NCBI RefSeq assembly: GCF_003144115.1 | Contig: NW_020312012.1 | Coordinates: forward strand, 101,619 to 165,618 | DNA length: 64,000 nt | Direction: 5' to 3' | Origin: Tilletiopsis washingtonensis | Taxonomy: Eukaryota > Basidiomycota > Exobasidiomycetes > Entylomatales | Part shown: positions 1 to 11,974 of the stretch, in pieces | Position numbering within the stretch: the first letter of the stretch is position 1 | Layout of the letters: the number at the start of each line of letters is the position of its first letter | The notes under the pieces: generated by a model | What the model was told of the DNA's origin: nothing | Seen by the model: only the letters and a program-made list of their open reading frames with translations | Databases searched by the model: none | Position numbers and translations under genes: made by a program

Positions 1-250
1 GCCTCACTGCGGCCAGCGCGGCAGTCGCGCACCCGTCGCTGTCGCCCTCAAAAGGCGCGGCGCCGCGTGTCGCCCGTGCCACGCGCTCCCATCCGACCCG
101 CTCCGGGTCGTCCTTTCCTCCTTCCACCCCTTCTCTTCTTCAGCGACTGGCTCGCCTCGCACCTCTATTTCATCGCTCTCCTTTTGCATCTCGTTCCCTC
201 CGCCCAACAGCTGGCCTGTTGCGTCCTTGCCTCGCGCAGCCCTTCTCTCG

Positions 251-1711
251 ATGCCTCGCCGCAGCGACATCCACGACCTCTTTCCCGCCTGGAGTGCCGG
301 CCACTTCTGGGACGACGCATACGGCGGCAGTGCGGCGCAGCGCATCCTGCCCTGGCTCGCCACGCCGTACGACGGCGACGACGCGTGGGACTGGAACGGC
401 ACCAGCAGCGCAGGTGCCACGCCGACGGCGAGCAGCGCATCGGCATCCTCGGCGGCACCGACAAGCTCGTCCGCTGCGACGAGCTCTGCGTCTCCCAGCA
501 GCTCGCGCTCGCTCTCCTCGCCTGCCTTCCCCTCCACCACGCGCCTGCCGAGCCACGCCATGGCCTCGCCGTCGAGCTCTGCCGGCACGCTGCCGCCATT
601 CAGCAGCAGCAGCAGCAGCGCGCACTCCTTGAGCCTCTCGCGCGGCGCCATCATCGGACTTGCGTGCGGCGGCGGCGCTGTGCTGCTGTGCATCGCCGCA
701 CTGCTTGCCTTCTGTGTCGTGCACCGACGCCGACGCCGGCGCCATTCCGGCGCCATCGACATCTCGGCGCCGTGGCAGCCGCACCCGAATGCGCAGCCGC
801 AGATGGTCGAACGCACGGTGCCGCCCGTACGCCTGCACAGCCGCGCCTCCACACGCTCGTGGCGCCCGGCACCGCTGCAGCTGCACGTGCAGATGCAGCA
901 CGAGGAGTACGTGCACCGCGACGGCAGCGGCGGCATCGACGAGGAGGCGCTGCAGGAGGTGCTCTGTGCCTCGCCCGCCGGGCACATGCCGCGCGGCGGC
1001 GTGCACGTCTTGGGCGGCGACGCGCAGCTCTGCCGCTCGCCCTCGGCCGACTCGTCGCTGTCGATGGGCAGCAGCAGCGAGAAGAGCATCACCCATCTGC
1101 GGCCGCTCTCGCTGGGGCCGGCGCCCCGCTCTCCCGCCTCGCGTGCACGCGTCTCGCCGCGCCGATGCAGCACCGAGTCGACGAGCAGCATCAGCCTCGT
1201 CTCGCCGGCGCTGCCACCGCCGGCGCTCACGCACAGCGCCAGCACGGCGCGCGCGCCGGCACGGCCGCTGCGAGCCGGCGCTCGCACGCCGCCGCCGCGC
1301 GACGAGGCCGCCGCCGCTGCTGAGGCAGCCGCCGCCGTCAAGGCAGCGGGCTGGCGCCTCGGCACCGAGCCCATCCTCAGTCCGCGTGCGCGCGGACCCA
1401 TCACCTTTGCGCCGCCGCTGCGCTCGCCCGACGTCGAGGCAGCCGCGCAGCAGCGCGAGGCCGTCGTCACCGCGCGCCGCATTCCGCTCTCGTACTTTCT
1501 CTCGGCGACCAGCGGCACTGGCGCGCAGGAGGCTGAGAGCCGCGCGCCGTCGATGCGTCCGGGCGACCGCCAGGTCTTTCCGCTGGCGCCGAATGCTGCA
1601 GCCCACCGCGAGTCCATTGCCTCGACGTCGTCGGCCAGCAGCGGCGCGCAGAGCATCCGCGCGAGCGGCGTGCATGCGCAGCTCTGGCTCAGCCAGGAGC
1701 ACTCACCGTAG
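251..1711 (+). CDS. Single-pass membrane protein, Ser/Thr-rich ectodomain (orphan)
   Basis: One uninterrupted frame of 486 codons from the ATG at 251; an in-frame extension to 227 begins with TTG and is not a likely start. Residues about 50-130 are very rich in Ser, Thr, Ala and Pro, as in O-mannosylated cell-wall or sensor proteins. A hydrophobic segment follows at about 132-157 (starts GAIIGLACGGG), then a stop-transfer run of Arg residues and a long low-complexity cytoplasmic tail. This layout matches fungal Mid2/SKG6-like single-pass proteins, but I see no specific family domain. There is no clear N-terminal signal peptide, so either an upstream exon is missing or the transmembrane segment acts as anchor. 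It ends 72 nt from the convergent mitochondrial carrier gene. Existence likely, function unknown. Confidence 0.6.
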   Translation: MPRRSDIHDLFPAWSAGHFWDDAYGGSAAQRILPWLATPYDGDDAWDWNGTSSAGATPTASSASASSAAPTSSSAATSSASPSSSRSLSSPAFPSTTRLPSHAMASPSSSAGTLPPFSSSSSSAHSLSLSRGAIIGLACGGGAVLLCIAALLAFCVVHRRRRRRHSGAIDISAPWQPHPNAQPQMVERTVPPVRLHSRASTRSWRPAPLQLHVQMQHEEYVHRDGSGGIDEEALQEVLCASPAGHMPRGGVHVLGGDAQLCRSPSADSSLSMGSSSEKSITHLRPLSLGPAPRSPASRARVSPRRCSTESTSSISLVSPALPPPALTHSASTARAPARPLRAGARTPPPRDEAAAAAEAAAAVKAAGWRLGTEPILSPRARGPITFAPPLRSPDVEAAAQQREAVVTARRIPLSYFLSATSGTGAQEAESRAPSMRPGDRQVFPLAPNAAAHRESIASTSSASSGAQSIRASGVHAQLWLSQEHSP

Positions 1712-1783
1712 ACCACGCAACCATGTAGCCATACGCCCCCCGCTCGCATCGCACAATGACACTGCCATGCAAGCAAGCACCCT

Positions 1784-3630
1784 CTATTGCACCCTCCCTC
1801 GCCGCCGCTCGTCCTCGGCCAGCGTGCCAATGACGGCGTGCGCCGTGCCGAGAAAGACGAAGCCGCCGCCGCTGATCCACAGCGTGCGCGGCACGACGCC
1901 GCGCCACAGCGCGCCGAAGCCCTCGGTGCGCAGCACGTGCAGCAGCGTCGGCAGGATGCGCACGTTGGCGCCCGCGGGCACCGAGGCGTCGAGTGTGCCC
2001 GGTGCGCGCTGTGAGGCGTGAGTGTCGGAGGGAGGAGCACAGCCACAGCCACAGCACATCACTCACGCGCTCCAGCATGATGCGCGTCTTGACGACGTCG
2101 AGCGGCGTCGTCAGCGCAGCCGCAATGCCGCCGGCCGCCGAGCCCGCCAGGCCGGCCTGCCACGTCGGCAGCTGCCGCGTGTTGCTGCTGTCTGCGCCGG
2201 CGGCGTCCGACGTGCGCAGCGCCGCAAACCTTGGCGAGCGTGCAATCTGCAGCTTGAAGTACTCGTACAGCGGGAACTGGATGCAGGTGAAGGGAATCTG
2301 GCGGGGCCAAGCGTCAGACGAAAGCGCGCCTGGGATGGCCTCACAACTGCAGCTCTTGTCTCTCTCTCTCTCTCTTCCATGCGCGAGCCTGGCATTCCAT
2401 CGGGCAGTGGGAGGGGCAGCTCTTGCAGAGCACTTGTAGCCTGCACGAGCCCGTCACGCCAGCTCGCGCTCATTCCCGCCAGGCGCGTCTCCGCCTTGCA
2501 CTCACCTCGCGTCCCACGGTGCCCGCAAAGCCGCGGTACAGGCCGCGCACGCCCTGCTCCTGCAGCACGGCGCTCAGCGCCTTGCTGCTGCTGGCGACGT
2601 GCGTGCCGTACGCAGCCGTCTGCTGGCGCGACTTGACCACCTCGGTCGGCACGCGGATGAGGCAGGCGGCCTGGTGGGAGGCGCGTCAGCATTGGACGGA
2701 AGAGAGCGAGAAGCGCAGGGCAGGAGGAAAGACTGCGACCAGGAGAGAAAGACGTCGTCTGTCATGCGCGCAACCTGCACAGAGCCGGCCCGCGCATCGA
2801 GCTTCGCTATACTACGTGCTACACTACGTCTCGACGGCTGCTACCGGCTTACGCCGTCGCTTCTTCGCACCGCAGCCAAACCACGCGCCATGCCGCCCCA
2901 GCCCCGTCCTCGGCGCCTGCCTCCACCGCTCCTGCACCTGTTGTCCCCGTGCTGCCAAGTGACTACGCGCGCCACTCACCACCTCGGCCACACTGGCGGC
3001 GGCCATGTGCAGCGCGGCGCCGTGTGCGAGGCCGGCGTCGCGCAGCAGCGGCTGCAGCGACTCGTAGCTGAGGAAGAAGATGGCCGCTGCAGCAGGAACG
3101 GGCGGTCAGCGCAGAGTAGGGATGCGCACAGCCCGGCGCATGGCGCCCAACGGCAGCCCGCGCGGCCGGCCATGCACACGAGAGACGGGGCCGCGCTGGT
3201 GCGGCCAGCGACGAGGCAGCCTCGGACCTGCGTGGTGCGGCCAGCGGCGAGGCAGCCTCAGCGCTGCGTGGCGCCGCCATCTGCGCGTGCGCTGAGCCCA
3301 CTGCCTGGCCGCTGCCCCTTCTGCGATGCCCCCGCTGCGCCCGATGACGGCACCGCCTGGCCCACTCCCTTTACGCCCTCCACGGCGCCCCGCCCGTCCC
3401 CACTCACCGCCCGGCGCACTGCCCACGGCGACACTGCCGACGCCACGGTAGGCATTCTTGAAGCCGCCGGCGGCCCAGAAGCCCTGGCGCGCCTGGAGGC
3501 GCGTCTTGAGCGTGTCGAGCGGGTAGAAGAGCAGGTCGACGCTGAGGCCGGCGAGCGCGCCGCCGAGCAGCGACGCCAGCAGCGGCGGGCGCAGCGGTGC
3601 CGTGGATGGCGGCGCAGGTGCGGCACTCAT
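1784..3630 (-). CDS. PET8: Mitochondrial S-adenosylmethionine carrier
   Basis: Five exons (3408-3630, 2980-3086, 2506-2670, 2067-2297, 1784-2008) join in phase to give 316 aa, the usual size of a mitochondrial carrier. All three carrier signatures are visible: [12 protein letters not shown], then [12 protein letters not shown], then [12 protein letters not shown]. The first repeat, with [12 protein letters not shown] and a following [17 protein letters not shown] stretch, closely resembles yeast Pet8 and human SLC25A26, which exchange cytosolic S-adenosylmethionine for matrix S-adenosylhomocysteine across the inner membrane. Introns begin with GTGAGT or GTGAGC-type donors. The gene shares a 254-nt divergent promoter region with the UBP8-like gene and converges on the orphan membrane gene. 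Methionine metabolism is represented again nearby by MET2. Confidence 0.9.
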
Positions 3631-3884
3631 GGCGCGGCGCGAGGGGTGTGGAGGAGCAGAAGCAAGAGCCGCGCGGCCACGGCGGGAAGAGCGGGTGCGC
3701 ATCAGCCAAGCCGCATCTGATGAGGCAGCGTGGGAACAGGCGCGTCTCTCGTGCGGGAGCGCGCGCGGCACGCGTGCCCGCTGCTGCCCCCTGGCAATGC
3801 GCGTGCTCCACTCTCGCCCTCTCTCCCGTGCACCATCTTGCGGCATCTCAGCCACCTCGCCTGCTCACGCCCAGCACCCGCGCC

Positions 3885-6543
3885 ATGCCGTCGCCGCCGC
3901 CCGCGCCGCCGCCGCGCGTGCCCTCGCCTCCACGCGCAGCCGCGCTGCACACGCCCTCGCCGCCGCGCGCGCCCTCCTCGCCCACGCCGCCGCCGCCGCC
4001 GCCGCCGCCGCCCGAGCTGGCGCGCGGGTGTCCGCATCGCTCCGCACTCACGCCCCTGCTGCCACGCATCCGCGACGCGCTGCGCTGGGGCCGCCGCGTG
4101 CGCCGCGGCGACGTGCGCCGCGACGCCGCGCTGCGCCGCGACAGCGACAGCGACGAGAGCGACGACGAGGGCGTGCAGGTGCGTGTCAGGTTGTGCGGTG
4201 GTGCGCGCAGCAGGCGTATACGCGCTGCGCTGCTACGGCTGCCGCACTGCTGCGCCGTCGGTGCGCAGCGTGCGCGCGCTGCGCTGCCACGGCTGCCGCA
4301 CCGCTGCGCCGTCGGTGCGCCTCGCCTGCCGCTCACACCCCCCGCCCGCAGCTGCCGCAGCCCGAGTGCGGCGCATGCCTGCGCACCCTCGCGCGCCCGT
4401 ACCTCTGTCTCGACTGCGCCTTTCCGGCGTGCCACCTGGCCGCCGGCTCGGCGCACGCCTCGTCGTCCTCGTCGTGCATGCAGACGCACCTCGCCCGCAG
4501 CGGACACACGTTTGGTGCGTTGCGCCTGCTGGCCCCTGCCGCGCGCGCGCGCGGCGCTCACGCCTGGCCGCCAGCGCTCGACATCCTCGGCGGCAGCCTG
4601 CACTGCGGCGCATGCAACGACGCCGTGCTCGACGCCGACGTGCGCCAGCTGCGCCGCTTCGAGGGCGCGCGCGCTCGGCGCACCGCCCACGGGCCGCGGC
4701 GGCGCAGGGTGCCGCACAAGAGTGGTGCGTTGTGCGCCGACATGCTCGGCCCGCTGGCGGCTGACAGTCTAGTGCCGTGCTGCAGTGGCGCCGGAGCATG
4801 AGCAGACGCTCGAGCCCCTGCCCTGCCGCCGTGCGTAGCGTCTGGCCGCGGCTCTGCCCTGCCCCGAACTCACTTCCCGCTCAGCGCCGCGCGGCTTCCT
4901 CAACCTGGGCGCCACATGCTTCCTCAACGTCATCCTGCAGACGTTCATGCATAACCCGCTGCTGCGCAACTTCTTCCTCGCCGACCGGCACAACCCTGCC
5001 TTTTGCCTCTACCCCGAGGCCTGTCTTGCCTGCGAGCTCGACCGCGTCTTTGGCGAGGTGCGTGTAGGCGAAGGCGCAGGGGATGCGTGCTGACGGCAGT
5101 GCAGTTCTACGGCAGCGCGATTCCTGCACCGCCAGTCTCGCCGACGTCCTTCCTGTTCGTCCTCTACCTGACCCGCAGCAACGGCGGCAGCGGCACGCAT
5201 CCCGGCGGCGGCGCGAGCAATCCCGACGAGCTGGGCACGCCGGGCGAGCACGATGCGCACGAGCTCTTCCTCTCTGCGCTCGCCTCGCTGCACTCGTGCC
5301 TCACGCAGACGGGCGGCGGCAAGGAGGCGCGCCCGCTCGTGCCGAGCTTTCCGTACGCCTCGACGCCGGGCGGCGACGGTGCGCGCGAGGACTCGCCGGA
5401 TCCGCTGCTGCTCGCGGCCGCGCCGGCGCCGAACAGCGACCTGACGTGTGCGTGCGTGGTGCACCGCGCCTTCTCCGGCGTCATGCAGAGCGACGTGACG
5501 TGCCGCAAGTGCCATGCGCGCTCCTCGACGCTCGACCCCATGCTCGACATTTCGCTCGACATTCGCACGCAGCGCCAGCGCACCGCGTCGGCCACGTCGC
5601 TGGCGCTGCCCGACGGCGGCGAGGGCGCAGAGGGCAAGAAGAAGAAGAAGGGCGCCGGCCACGCCAGTCCCGCGCCGTCTGGCACCGCCGGCACGCCCGC
5701 GACGCAGGCGGGCGAGGAGCAGAGCTTGTATCGCTGTCTCGAGCGCTACTGCGCCGTCGAGAAGCTCGGCCGTGAGGACTACACGTGCAGCGCGTGCGGT
5801 TTCGCAGGGCAGGTGAGCCATGAGCGAGGGTGGCGCAGCGTAATGTCTGACCTGTCACGCAGGGCCAGAAGCAGCTCTCGCTGCGCAGACTGCCGCCGGT
5901 GCTGTGCATCCAGCTCAAGGTGTGTGTTTGTGCTTCGTTCAGCAGGACCGAGGCTAATTCCGCCTGCGTGCGCAGCGCTTCGAGCACAATGCCATCGGCT
6001 CGAAGCTCGAGACACGCGTGCGCTTCCCCAGCACGCTCGATCTGCGGCCCTTCTGCACGGGCGCCGTGCTTTCGTCGACGTCGAGCGAGGCGCTGCTCGA
6101 TCCGGATCCCCAGTGCGTTGCGCGGCGTTGGTGTGGAGTAGCACCACGGCTGATGAGATGTCCCGCGTCGACAGGGCATACTCGTACGAACTGCTCGCCG
6201 TCGTCGTGCACGAGGGCAAGAACCTCAACACGGGCGTGAGTGGCGTGCCTGCGCGCGGGGGGTTGCGGACGCTGACGGCGCGGCCCGCTGCAGCACTACA
6301 TCTGCTACCTCAAGTACCGCTCCGAGGTGCGCGACGCGGCGGCGCGCTGCCGCTTTCCGCTCCGTTCTGACGCCCTTTTGCGCACGCCAGTGGTACAAGG
6401 CAAACGACACGCGCGTGACGCGCGTGGCGCTCGCAGACGTGCTCAACGCCACGGCCTACCAGCTCGTGTACATGCGCCAGGCGCTCTGCAACGTGCCGCA
6501 CGACGAGGAGGCGCCGTGCATGCGTGGTGCGAATGGCGCATGA
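3885..6543 (+). CDS. UBP8: Ubiquitin-specific protease, SAGA Ubp8/USP22 type
   Basis: Nine exons (3885-4178, 4352-4724, 4885-5057, 5105-5812, 5863-5919, 5976-6112, 6175-6235, 6294-6326, 6391-6543) keep phase throughout and give 662 aa. The N-terminus is proline-rich. A Cys/His zinc-finger UBP domain follows (ECGACL, YLCLDCAFPACH, HTFG). The catalytic Cys box NLGATCFLN puts the nucleophile at about Cys234, and the His box HYICYLKY is near residue 602 with an ND pair at 617-618. Two CxxC pairs (CRKCH, CSACG) form the structural zinc site of the USP fold. A ZnF-UBP followed by a USP domain is the Ubp8/USP22 architecture; these remove ubiquitin from histone H2B within SAGA. A related USP is possible, but the order and size favour Ubp8. 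It ends 59 nt from MET2, tail to tail. Confidence 0.85.
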
Positions 6544-6602
6544 GCACAATGGCACGGGCATGACAGCCACGCGTGCGGGGCTGAGCGTCGAGCATGGTGC
6601 CA

Positions 6603-9331
6603 TTACCACCGCGTCACATCCTCGACCTCGCCAAAGACGCTCTCCTTGACCTCCTCCTTGCCCCAGCTGCCCCACTCGTCGCTGCCGGCGCCCTTGCCGT
6701 GCCACAGATCGCGGCCGCGCTGGTCCTCGCGCAGTTCCTGCTGCAGGAAGCGGCCGACGGCGTCGTTGATCTGCTCAAACTCGAGCAGAAAGCCGTCGTG
6801 GCCGTCGGGCGAGCGCACGTTGACGAAGCGCGAGCCGGCGATGAGGGCGTGCAGGAGGCGCTGCTCGGGCGGCGCAAAGAGGCCGTCCGACTCGATGCTC
6901 ACCACCAGCACCGCCGGCGGCACGGCGCCCTGCCGCCGGCTGCCGTGGCTGAGCACGCCGAGCACGCGCGCCAGCGCCTCCTCCTCGTCCTCCTCCTCCT
7001 CCGCCGCTGCTGCCGCGCCATCCGCGCCGCCACCGCCCCAGTGCTTGCGCCCGCGCGCCACGTCGTGCATGTCCATCTTGCGCGTGAGATGCACGTAGCA
7101 GTTGGCGTCGAAGCGCTTGACGAACTTGTCGCCCTGGTAGCGCAGGTAGCTCTGCGCCGAGAAGACCTTTGGCGCCGCGCTCGGCTGTGCTGCGGTGGAG
7201 AAGTCGCCTGCGGTGGGCGCATCGGGCACGCCGGCCGGCAGTGCCGAGGCCGGAATGTCGGCCGTCGGCGCCAGCGCCATCTGGCCGACGGCGGCGGCGA
7301 GCGAGCCCTGCGTGGCGACCGAGGCGCCCGAGATGGAGCGGCGCGCGCCCGTGTGCGGACTGGCGTTGCCTTCGTTGTGCTCGCGCGCCGCCTCGTCGAC
7401 GGTGTTGCCGGCATGCGTGGCATCTGCAACGCCGCTGCCTTCGGCACGACTGCCGCCGCCGCGCCGGGCGGCGCCGATGCGCCGCCCGAAGCGCGACTCG
7501 AAGCTGTCGCGGCTGCGATACGTCAGCAGCGCGGCCATGCGCGCCGCCGCCAGCCCGGCGCGCGGCGGTGCCATCGGCGCGTAGTAGCCGTGGTCGTAGG
7601 CCGGGTCGCTGTAGATGCTCTGCCGCTGCGCCTCGGCCCAGGAGATGCACCAGGCGCTGTGCCGCGCGGCCGTGGCGATGGGCACAATGGCGCGGATGTA
7701 CGGCGCCTGTGTCGGCGAGTCCGAGCGGCCAGCTGCGCCAGCCGCCTCGTCGTCGGCGCGCGGGAAGCGCACGGGAAAGCAGAGCGGCCACTCGAGCACG
7801 GCCATGCCGCCCATCGAGCCGCCGATGACGGCGGCGATCTGCGTGACGCCGAGGTGGTCGAGGACGAGCTTCTGGATGCTGCGTGGGAGTGTGAGTAGGG
7901 CACTGCGGCAGCGCAGCGGCACGCATGGACTATCATGCGGCGCCGAGGCCAACGCCCCGACGCCCTCAACTGGCAGCGCGACGTGCCAGAGACGCCGGCG
8001 CGGCTCGTCGGCACTGCGCCGTGCAGCCGGCCTCGGCGCCGTTTCTCCCATCGCCCTGCTCTTTCCCCCCTTACGTGACGCATGACTACTCACCGCACAT
8101 CGTCGCGCGTACTCGTCGCGGGAAACTCGGGTCCCCACCAGCGCGTGCCGTCCTTGGGGTCGCCCTCCTGCGGCCGCAGCGCGCCACTGGCGCCTGCCTC
8201 TGCGTCGTCGTCGTCGCGCACGAGCTCGCCGCCGTGGCGCGTGCAGGGACTGGCGCTGCCGTACGGCGAGCCGAGCACGTTGGCGCAGAAGATAAAGAAG
8301 CGCGTCGGATCGAAGAGCTTGCCGGGTCCGAGAAGCGGGCCCCACCTGGCGGCACACGGCGGCGTCAGTGCAAAGGGCAACAACAGCAGAGGAGCGGCAA
8401 AGAGGAAGGGCAGCGATGGCAGAGCAAGGGCAGCAATGACAGTTCCCTGCTGAAGGAGCAGTGCAATCTGCGCAGCGGCCAGCCTGCCGCGCGGCAGCAA
8501 ACGTCCCGTCCCCCTCCGCCCTCGCACAGCAGAATGGCAACAGGGCCACATGCAATGCCCTTGCCCGGTGCGCAGCGCCCCACGACGAAGGTGCCGCGCT
8601 GGCTCGCTGGCCTGCGGCTCAGGAGCGCAACAAGAGCAAAGAGCAAGCGCGCCGCCGCTGNNNNNNNNNNNNNNNNNNNNNNNNNNNNNNNNNNNNNNNN
8701 NNNNNNNNNNNNNNNNNNNNNNNNNNNNNNNNNNNNNNNNNNNNNNNNNNNNNNNNNNNNNNNNNNNNNNNNNNNNNNNNNNNNNNNNNNNNNNNNNNNN
8801 NNNNNNNNNNNNNNNNNNNNNNNNNNNNNNCAACGCCGTGATGCGCGCTGCCGCGACTGCTGCTGCTGCCGCCGCGGCGCCGTCACTGCGCTGCGCGCTG
8901 CCGCCCCTTTGCGCGCGCCACCTCGCAGTTGCCTCCGCATCGCCCTCTGCTGCCACTCGGGGCCGCTTTCCCACGCCCTCGCCCCCCCCCCCCTTTCCCT
9001 TTCGCGCACCCACTCACCAGTCCTCGACATCGGCACTGCCCGTCAGCGCATGGCACACGACGAGCACATTGTCGCGCGCCGGCGCCAGCGTGCCCCACGT
9101 GCGAAAGGCGACGGGCGCGTTGTGCAGCACGCGGCCCGAGTCGAGCGTGAAGGCGGGCAGCAGCACGTATGACTGCGACGCCAGCTGCGCCGAGGCGGGA
9201 CTGGTGGGCCCGCGGAAGGGCAGAGGGAGAGTGGAGGAGGAGGCATCGGCGCTGGCGTGCGAGGCGCCATTTGCGCTGCTGCTCGCCATACTGCTGGCGC
9301 CGCCGTGGCCGTTGGAGAGGGCCGCCGTCAT
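6603..9331 (-). CDS. MET2: Homoserine O-acetyltransferase
   Basis: Three exons (9018-9331, 8094-8345, 6603-7878) join in phase to give 613 aa. The enzyme acetylates L-homoserine with acetyl-CoA, the committed step to methionine in fungi. Visible family features are DWWGPLLGPGK across the first junction, FCANVLGSPYGSASP, the nucleophile elbow GGSMGGM (Ser about 210), and the remaining triad members in ESDGLF (Asp about 520) and DGHDGF (His about 549). The protein is longer than usual because of a low-complexity Ala/Gly/Arg-rich insertion in the second half. Intron 1 (8346-9017) is 672 nt, by far the longest in a recognised gene here; it holds a 170-nt assembly gap and a 12-C run close to the donor. 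The gene is divergent from ALG10. Confidence 0.92.
8661..8830. other. Assembly gap (170 N) inside MET2 intron 1
   Basis: All bases are N. The flanking exons join in phase without needing any sequence from the gap, so the gap is intronic and the MET2 protein is complete. Confidence 0.97.
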
Positions 9332-9785
9332 GGCGCGAGGATGGGCGATGGTGGAGGAGGGCAAGCAGGAGGCGCGAGTCACGCCTCGATCTTGAGCGTC
9401 GCGCGCCAACTCCAAAGCACCGCGCGCGCCGGCCAAGCGCACGTCCGCCACGCCCGCCTCAGCTGCGTGCCGGCCTGCGCCGTCGCCTCGTCGTCTGCAG
9501 CTGGGTGCTGTGAGGCACTGCACCCTCGCTGATGCCTGCCGCAGTGCACTCGCCGCCGCCCGCCCGGCTGCTGTCTGCTACTTCTAGCGCCGCGCCGGCC
9601 CAAGTCGCCATGCCGCCGGCAGGCACGCAAGGCAGCACGTGCGCGAGCATGCCCAGCGTGGGAGCCGCGCGCGGGACTCGGGACGCGCCCTCGCTGCGCG
9701 GCGGCCCATCTTCTTGGCGCGCCGCGCGCACGGACGCGCCTCCCTCCTCCCTGCCCTCCTCCTCCCTCCATCCTCCTTCGCCGCC
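9332..9785. promoter_or_regulatory. MET2-ALG10 divergent promoter with a CACGTG box
   Basis: The 454 nt between the two start codons hold no further gene. A palindromic CACGTG lies at 9636-9641. In yeast this is the Cbf1 site that, with Met4, activates methionine biosynthesis genes including MET2. A six-base site can occur by chance in GC-rich DNA, so a regulatory role is inference. Confidence 0.4.
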
Positions 9786-11813
9786 ATGGCCGCGTCGCTC
9801 GAGCGCCTCCTCGGCCCGCGCCAGCTCATCGGCCTCGCCTTCGCCCTGCTCGTCGCCGGCGCCGGCGATCTCGTCAACCGCGGCGTGCCGCATCCGTACA
9901 TGGTGCGTCTCGCTCGTGCTGCACTCCACGCTCTACTGACACGCGCCGCCAGGACGAGGTGTTCCACATCCCCCAGGCGCGCCGCTTCTGCGCGCGCGAC
10001 TGGACGTACGACGCCAAGCTCACCACGCCGCCCGGCGTCTATCTGCTCTCGCTCGCGCTGCACCGCCTCGTGCCCGCGGCGCTCACCGGCGCGCGCGCCT
10101 GCGCCGACGTCGCCTTTCTGCGCGGCACAAACGTGCTGCTGCTGCTGCTGCTGCCGCACCTCGTCGGCGCGCTGCGCAGCGTGCTGCTCGCCGCTGACGC
10201 GCTGCCGCCGGCCTATGCCGCCGCTGTCACGCAGCAGCAGGCGCCCGCTCGCAGCGCCACGCGCACGGCCGGCATGCGCGCCGATGCCCCGGCGCGGGCG
10301 GCACTTCGCTCTCGCCGCGCAAAGGCGGCGCCGCCAGCGCTCCTTGCCAATGAACCGCAGCTGACGCTGGCCGACGTGCTCGACGCCGAGGATGCCGCGG
10401 CGCTCGGCACACGTGCGGCGTGGCGCGCCGCCGAGGCGCACGCCGTCGCCAGCCTGCCGCCGCTCGTCTTCTTCGCCTGCCTCTACTACACCGACGTGGG
10501 CGCCGTCGTGTGCGTCGTCGCGGCACTGCTGATGGCGAGACTGCACAGGCACGTCAGTGCGGCGGCGGTGAGTGGGCGAGGCAAACAAGGGCGTGCTGTC
10601 GGTGTCCTCTGCGGCAGAAGGGCCATAGACTGCTACCTCCTGTCTCGGCCCTCCTTTACGTGCCCTGCGTCACTCTCTCTCAGAACTGACTCGCGTCCTC
10701 CCTAGCTCGGCCTCATCTCCCTCTTCTTCCGACAGACCAACATCGTCTGGCTGGCCTTCATTCTCTGCTCCACGCTCATCTCCCTGCCCGGCGTCGCCAG
10801 TGCGCCAGGCACGCCACTGGCCTCGGCCCTGCGGCGTCTCGCCTGCATGCCGCGTATGCGCGCCGCCGGCATCGCGCTGCCCTACCTACCCGTCTTTGGC
10901 CTCTTCCTCCTCTTTCTCGCACACAACGGCGGCAGCATCGTGCTCGGCGACAAGGCGCACCACGAGGTGTCGCTGCATCTGGCGCAGCTGCCGTACCTCG
11001 CCGCCTTTGCCCTCTTCTTTGGCTGGCCGGCGCTCCTCGCACAGGCCGGGGGGCCGCTGGCGCTGGCGCGCCGCACGTGGCGCAGCTGTGCCGGCAGCAC
11101 GCAGGCGCTGGCCTCGTCGGCGGCACTGCTCGGCGCCATGGGCGCGGCCGTGCAGTGCGGCAGCGTCGCCCACCCGTTCCTCCTGGCCGACAATCGCCAC
11201 TATGCGTTCTACGCATGGCGCAGAGTCCTGAGCCCGCATCGCCATGCCCTGGTGCCGCTGTATGCGCTCGCGGCACGAATGTGGTGGGACGCCCTGGGTG
11301 AGTAGGCGGCGCAAGTGGCGCACAGCAGAGGGCACAGCAGAGGAGTGGCACAACCCTGGCAGTGCGTGTGGCTGACGACGCTTCTCCCCCCATCCTCTCC
11401 CTCCTCGTTCCCCACATGCAGCCACGACGCAGTCGCCGCTCTGGCTGCTCGGCGTCGTGCTCAGCGCCGCGCTCACGCTCGTGCCCTCGCCGCTGCTCGA
11501 GCCGCGCTACTTTCTGCTGCCGTACCTCGTGATGCGGCTGCATCTGCTGCCTGGCCGGCACGGCGCACCAGGCGAGACTGCAGCGGCGGCCGATGCCGAG
11601 CCCACCGCTCCCGCAGCAGCAGCAGCAGCAGCAGCAGCTCCGGCCGCGTCGGCGCTGCTGGGCCCGCCCACGCCGCCGCCCTGGGCGCGCGCGGCCCTCT
11701 TTGCCGAGGCCGCACTCAACCTCGCCCTCGGCGCCGCCACGCTCTTTGTCTTTCTGCGGCGCCCGTTTGAGTGGCCCAGCGAGCCGGGCGTGGCACAGCG
11801 CTTCATGTGGTAA
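9786..11813 (+). CDS. ALG10: Alpha-1,2-glucosyltransferase ALG10 (DIE2)
   Basis: Four exons (9786-9902, 9953-10567, 10706-11297, 11422-11813) join in phase to give 571 aa. The protein is strongly hydrophobic with many membrane segments. It carries the family hallmark MDEVFHIPQA across the first junction, RQTNIVW, HPFLLADNRHY in the middle, and LLEPRYFLLPY near the C-terminus. Known members add the terminal alpha-1,2 glucose from dolichyl-P-glucose to the lipid-linked N-glycan precursor in the ER lumen, completing Glc3Man9GlcNAc2. A basic, Ala-rich insertion between membrane segments (about residues 140-190) and a poly-Ala stretch near residue 500 are lineage-specific. It converges on PHB2 with 161 nt between stop codons. 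Confidence 0.92.
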
Positions 11814-11974
11814 TCAAAGCAATGTCGCACGTCAACACGGCAGGACAGCGCTGGCGAGACGCGGCTGCGCGAGTGCGAGAGAGGCATCCCGGCGGCGCTG
11901 CCGCAGCATCCCGGCCCACAGGGCATCCTCTGTCTGCACAAAAGTGGTGGTGATTGCCAGCGGGACACACGCGC

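Noticed and set aside
4-2052. A 682-codon open frame on the minus strand
   Set aside because: It overlaps two well-supported genes, is full of Arg, Ala and Cys runs and has no domain; long chance frames are expected at this GC content.
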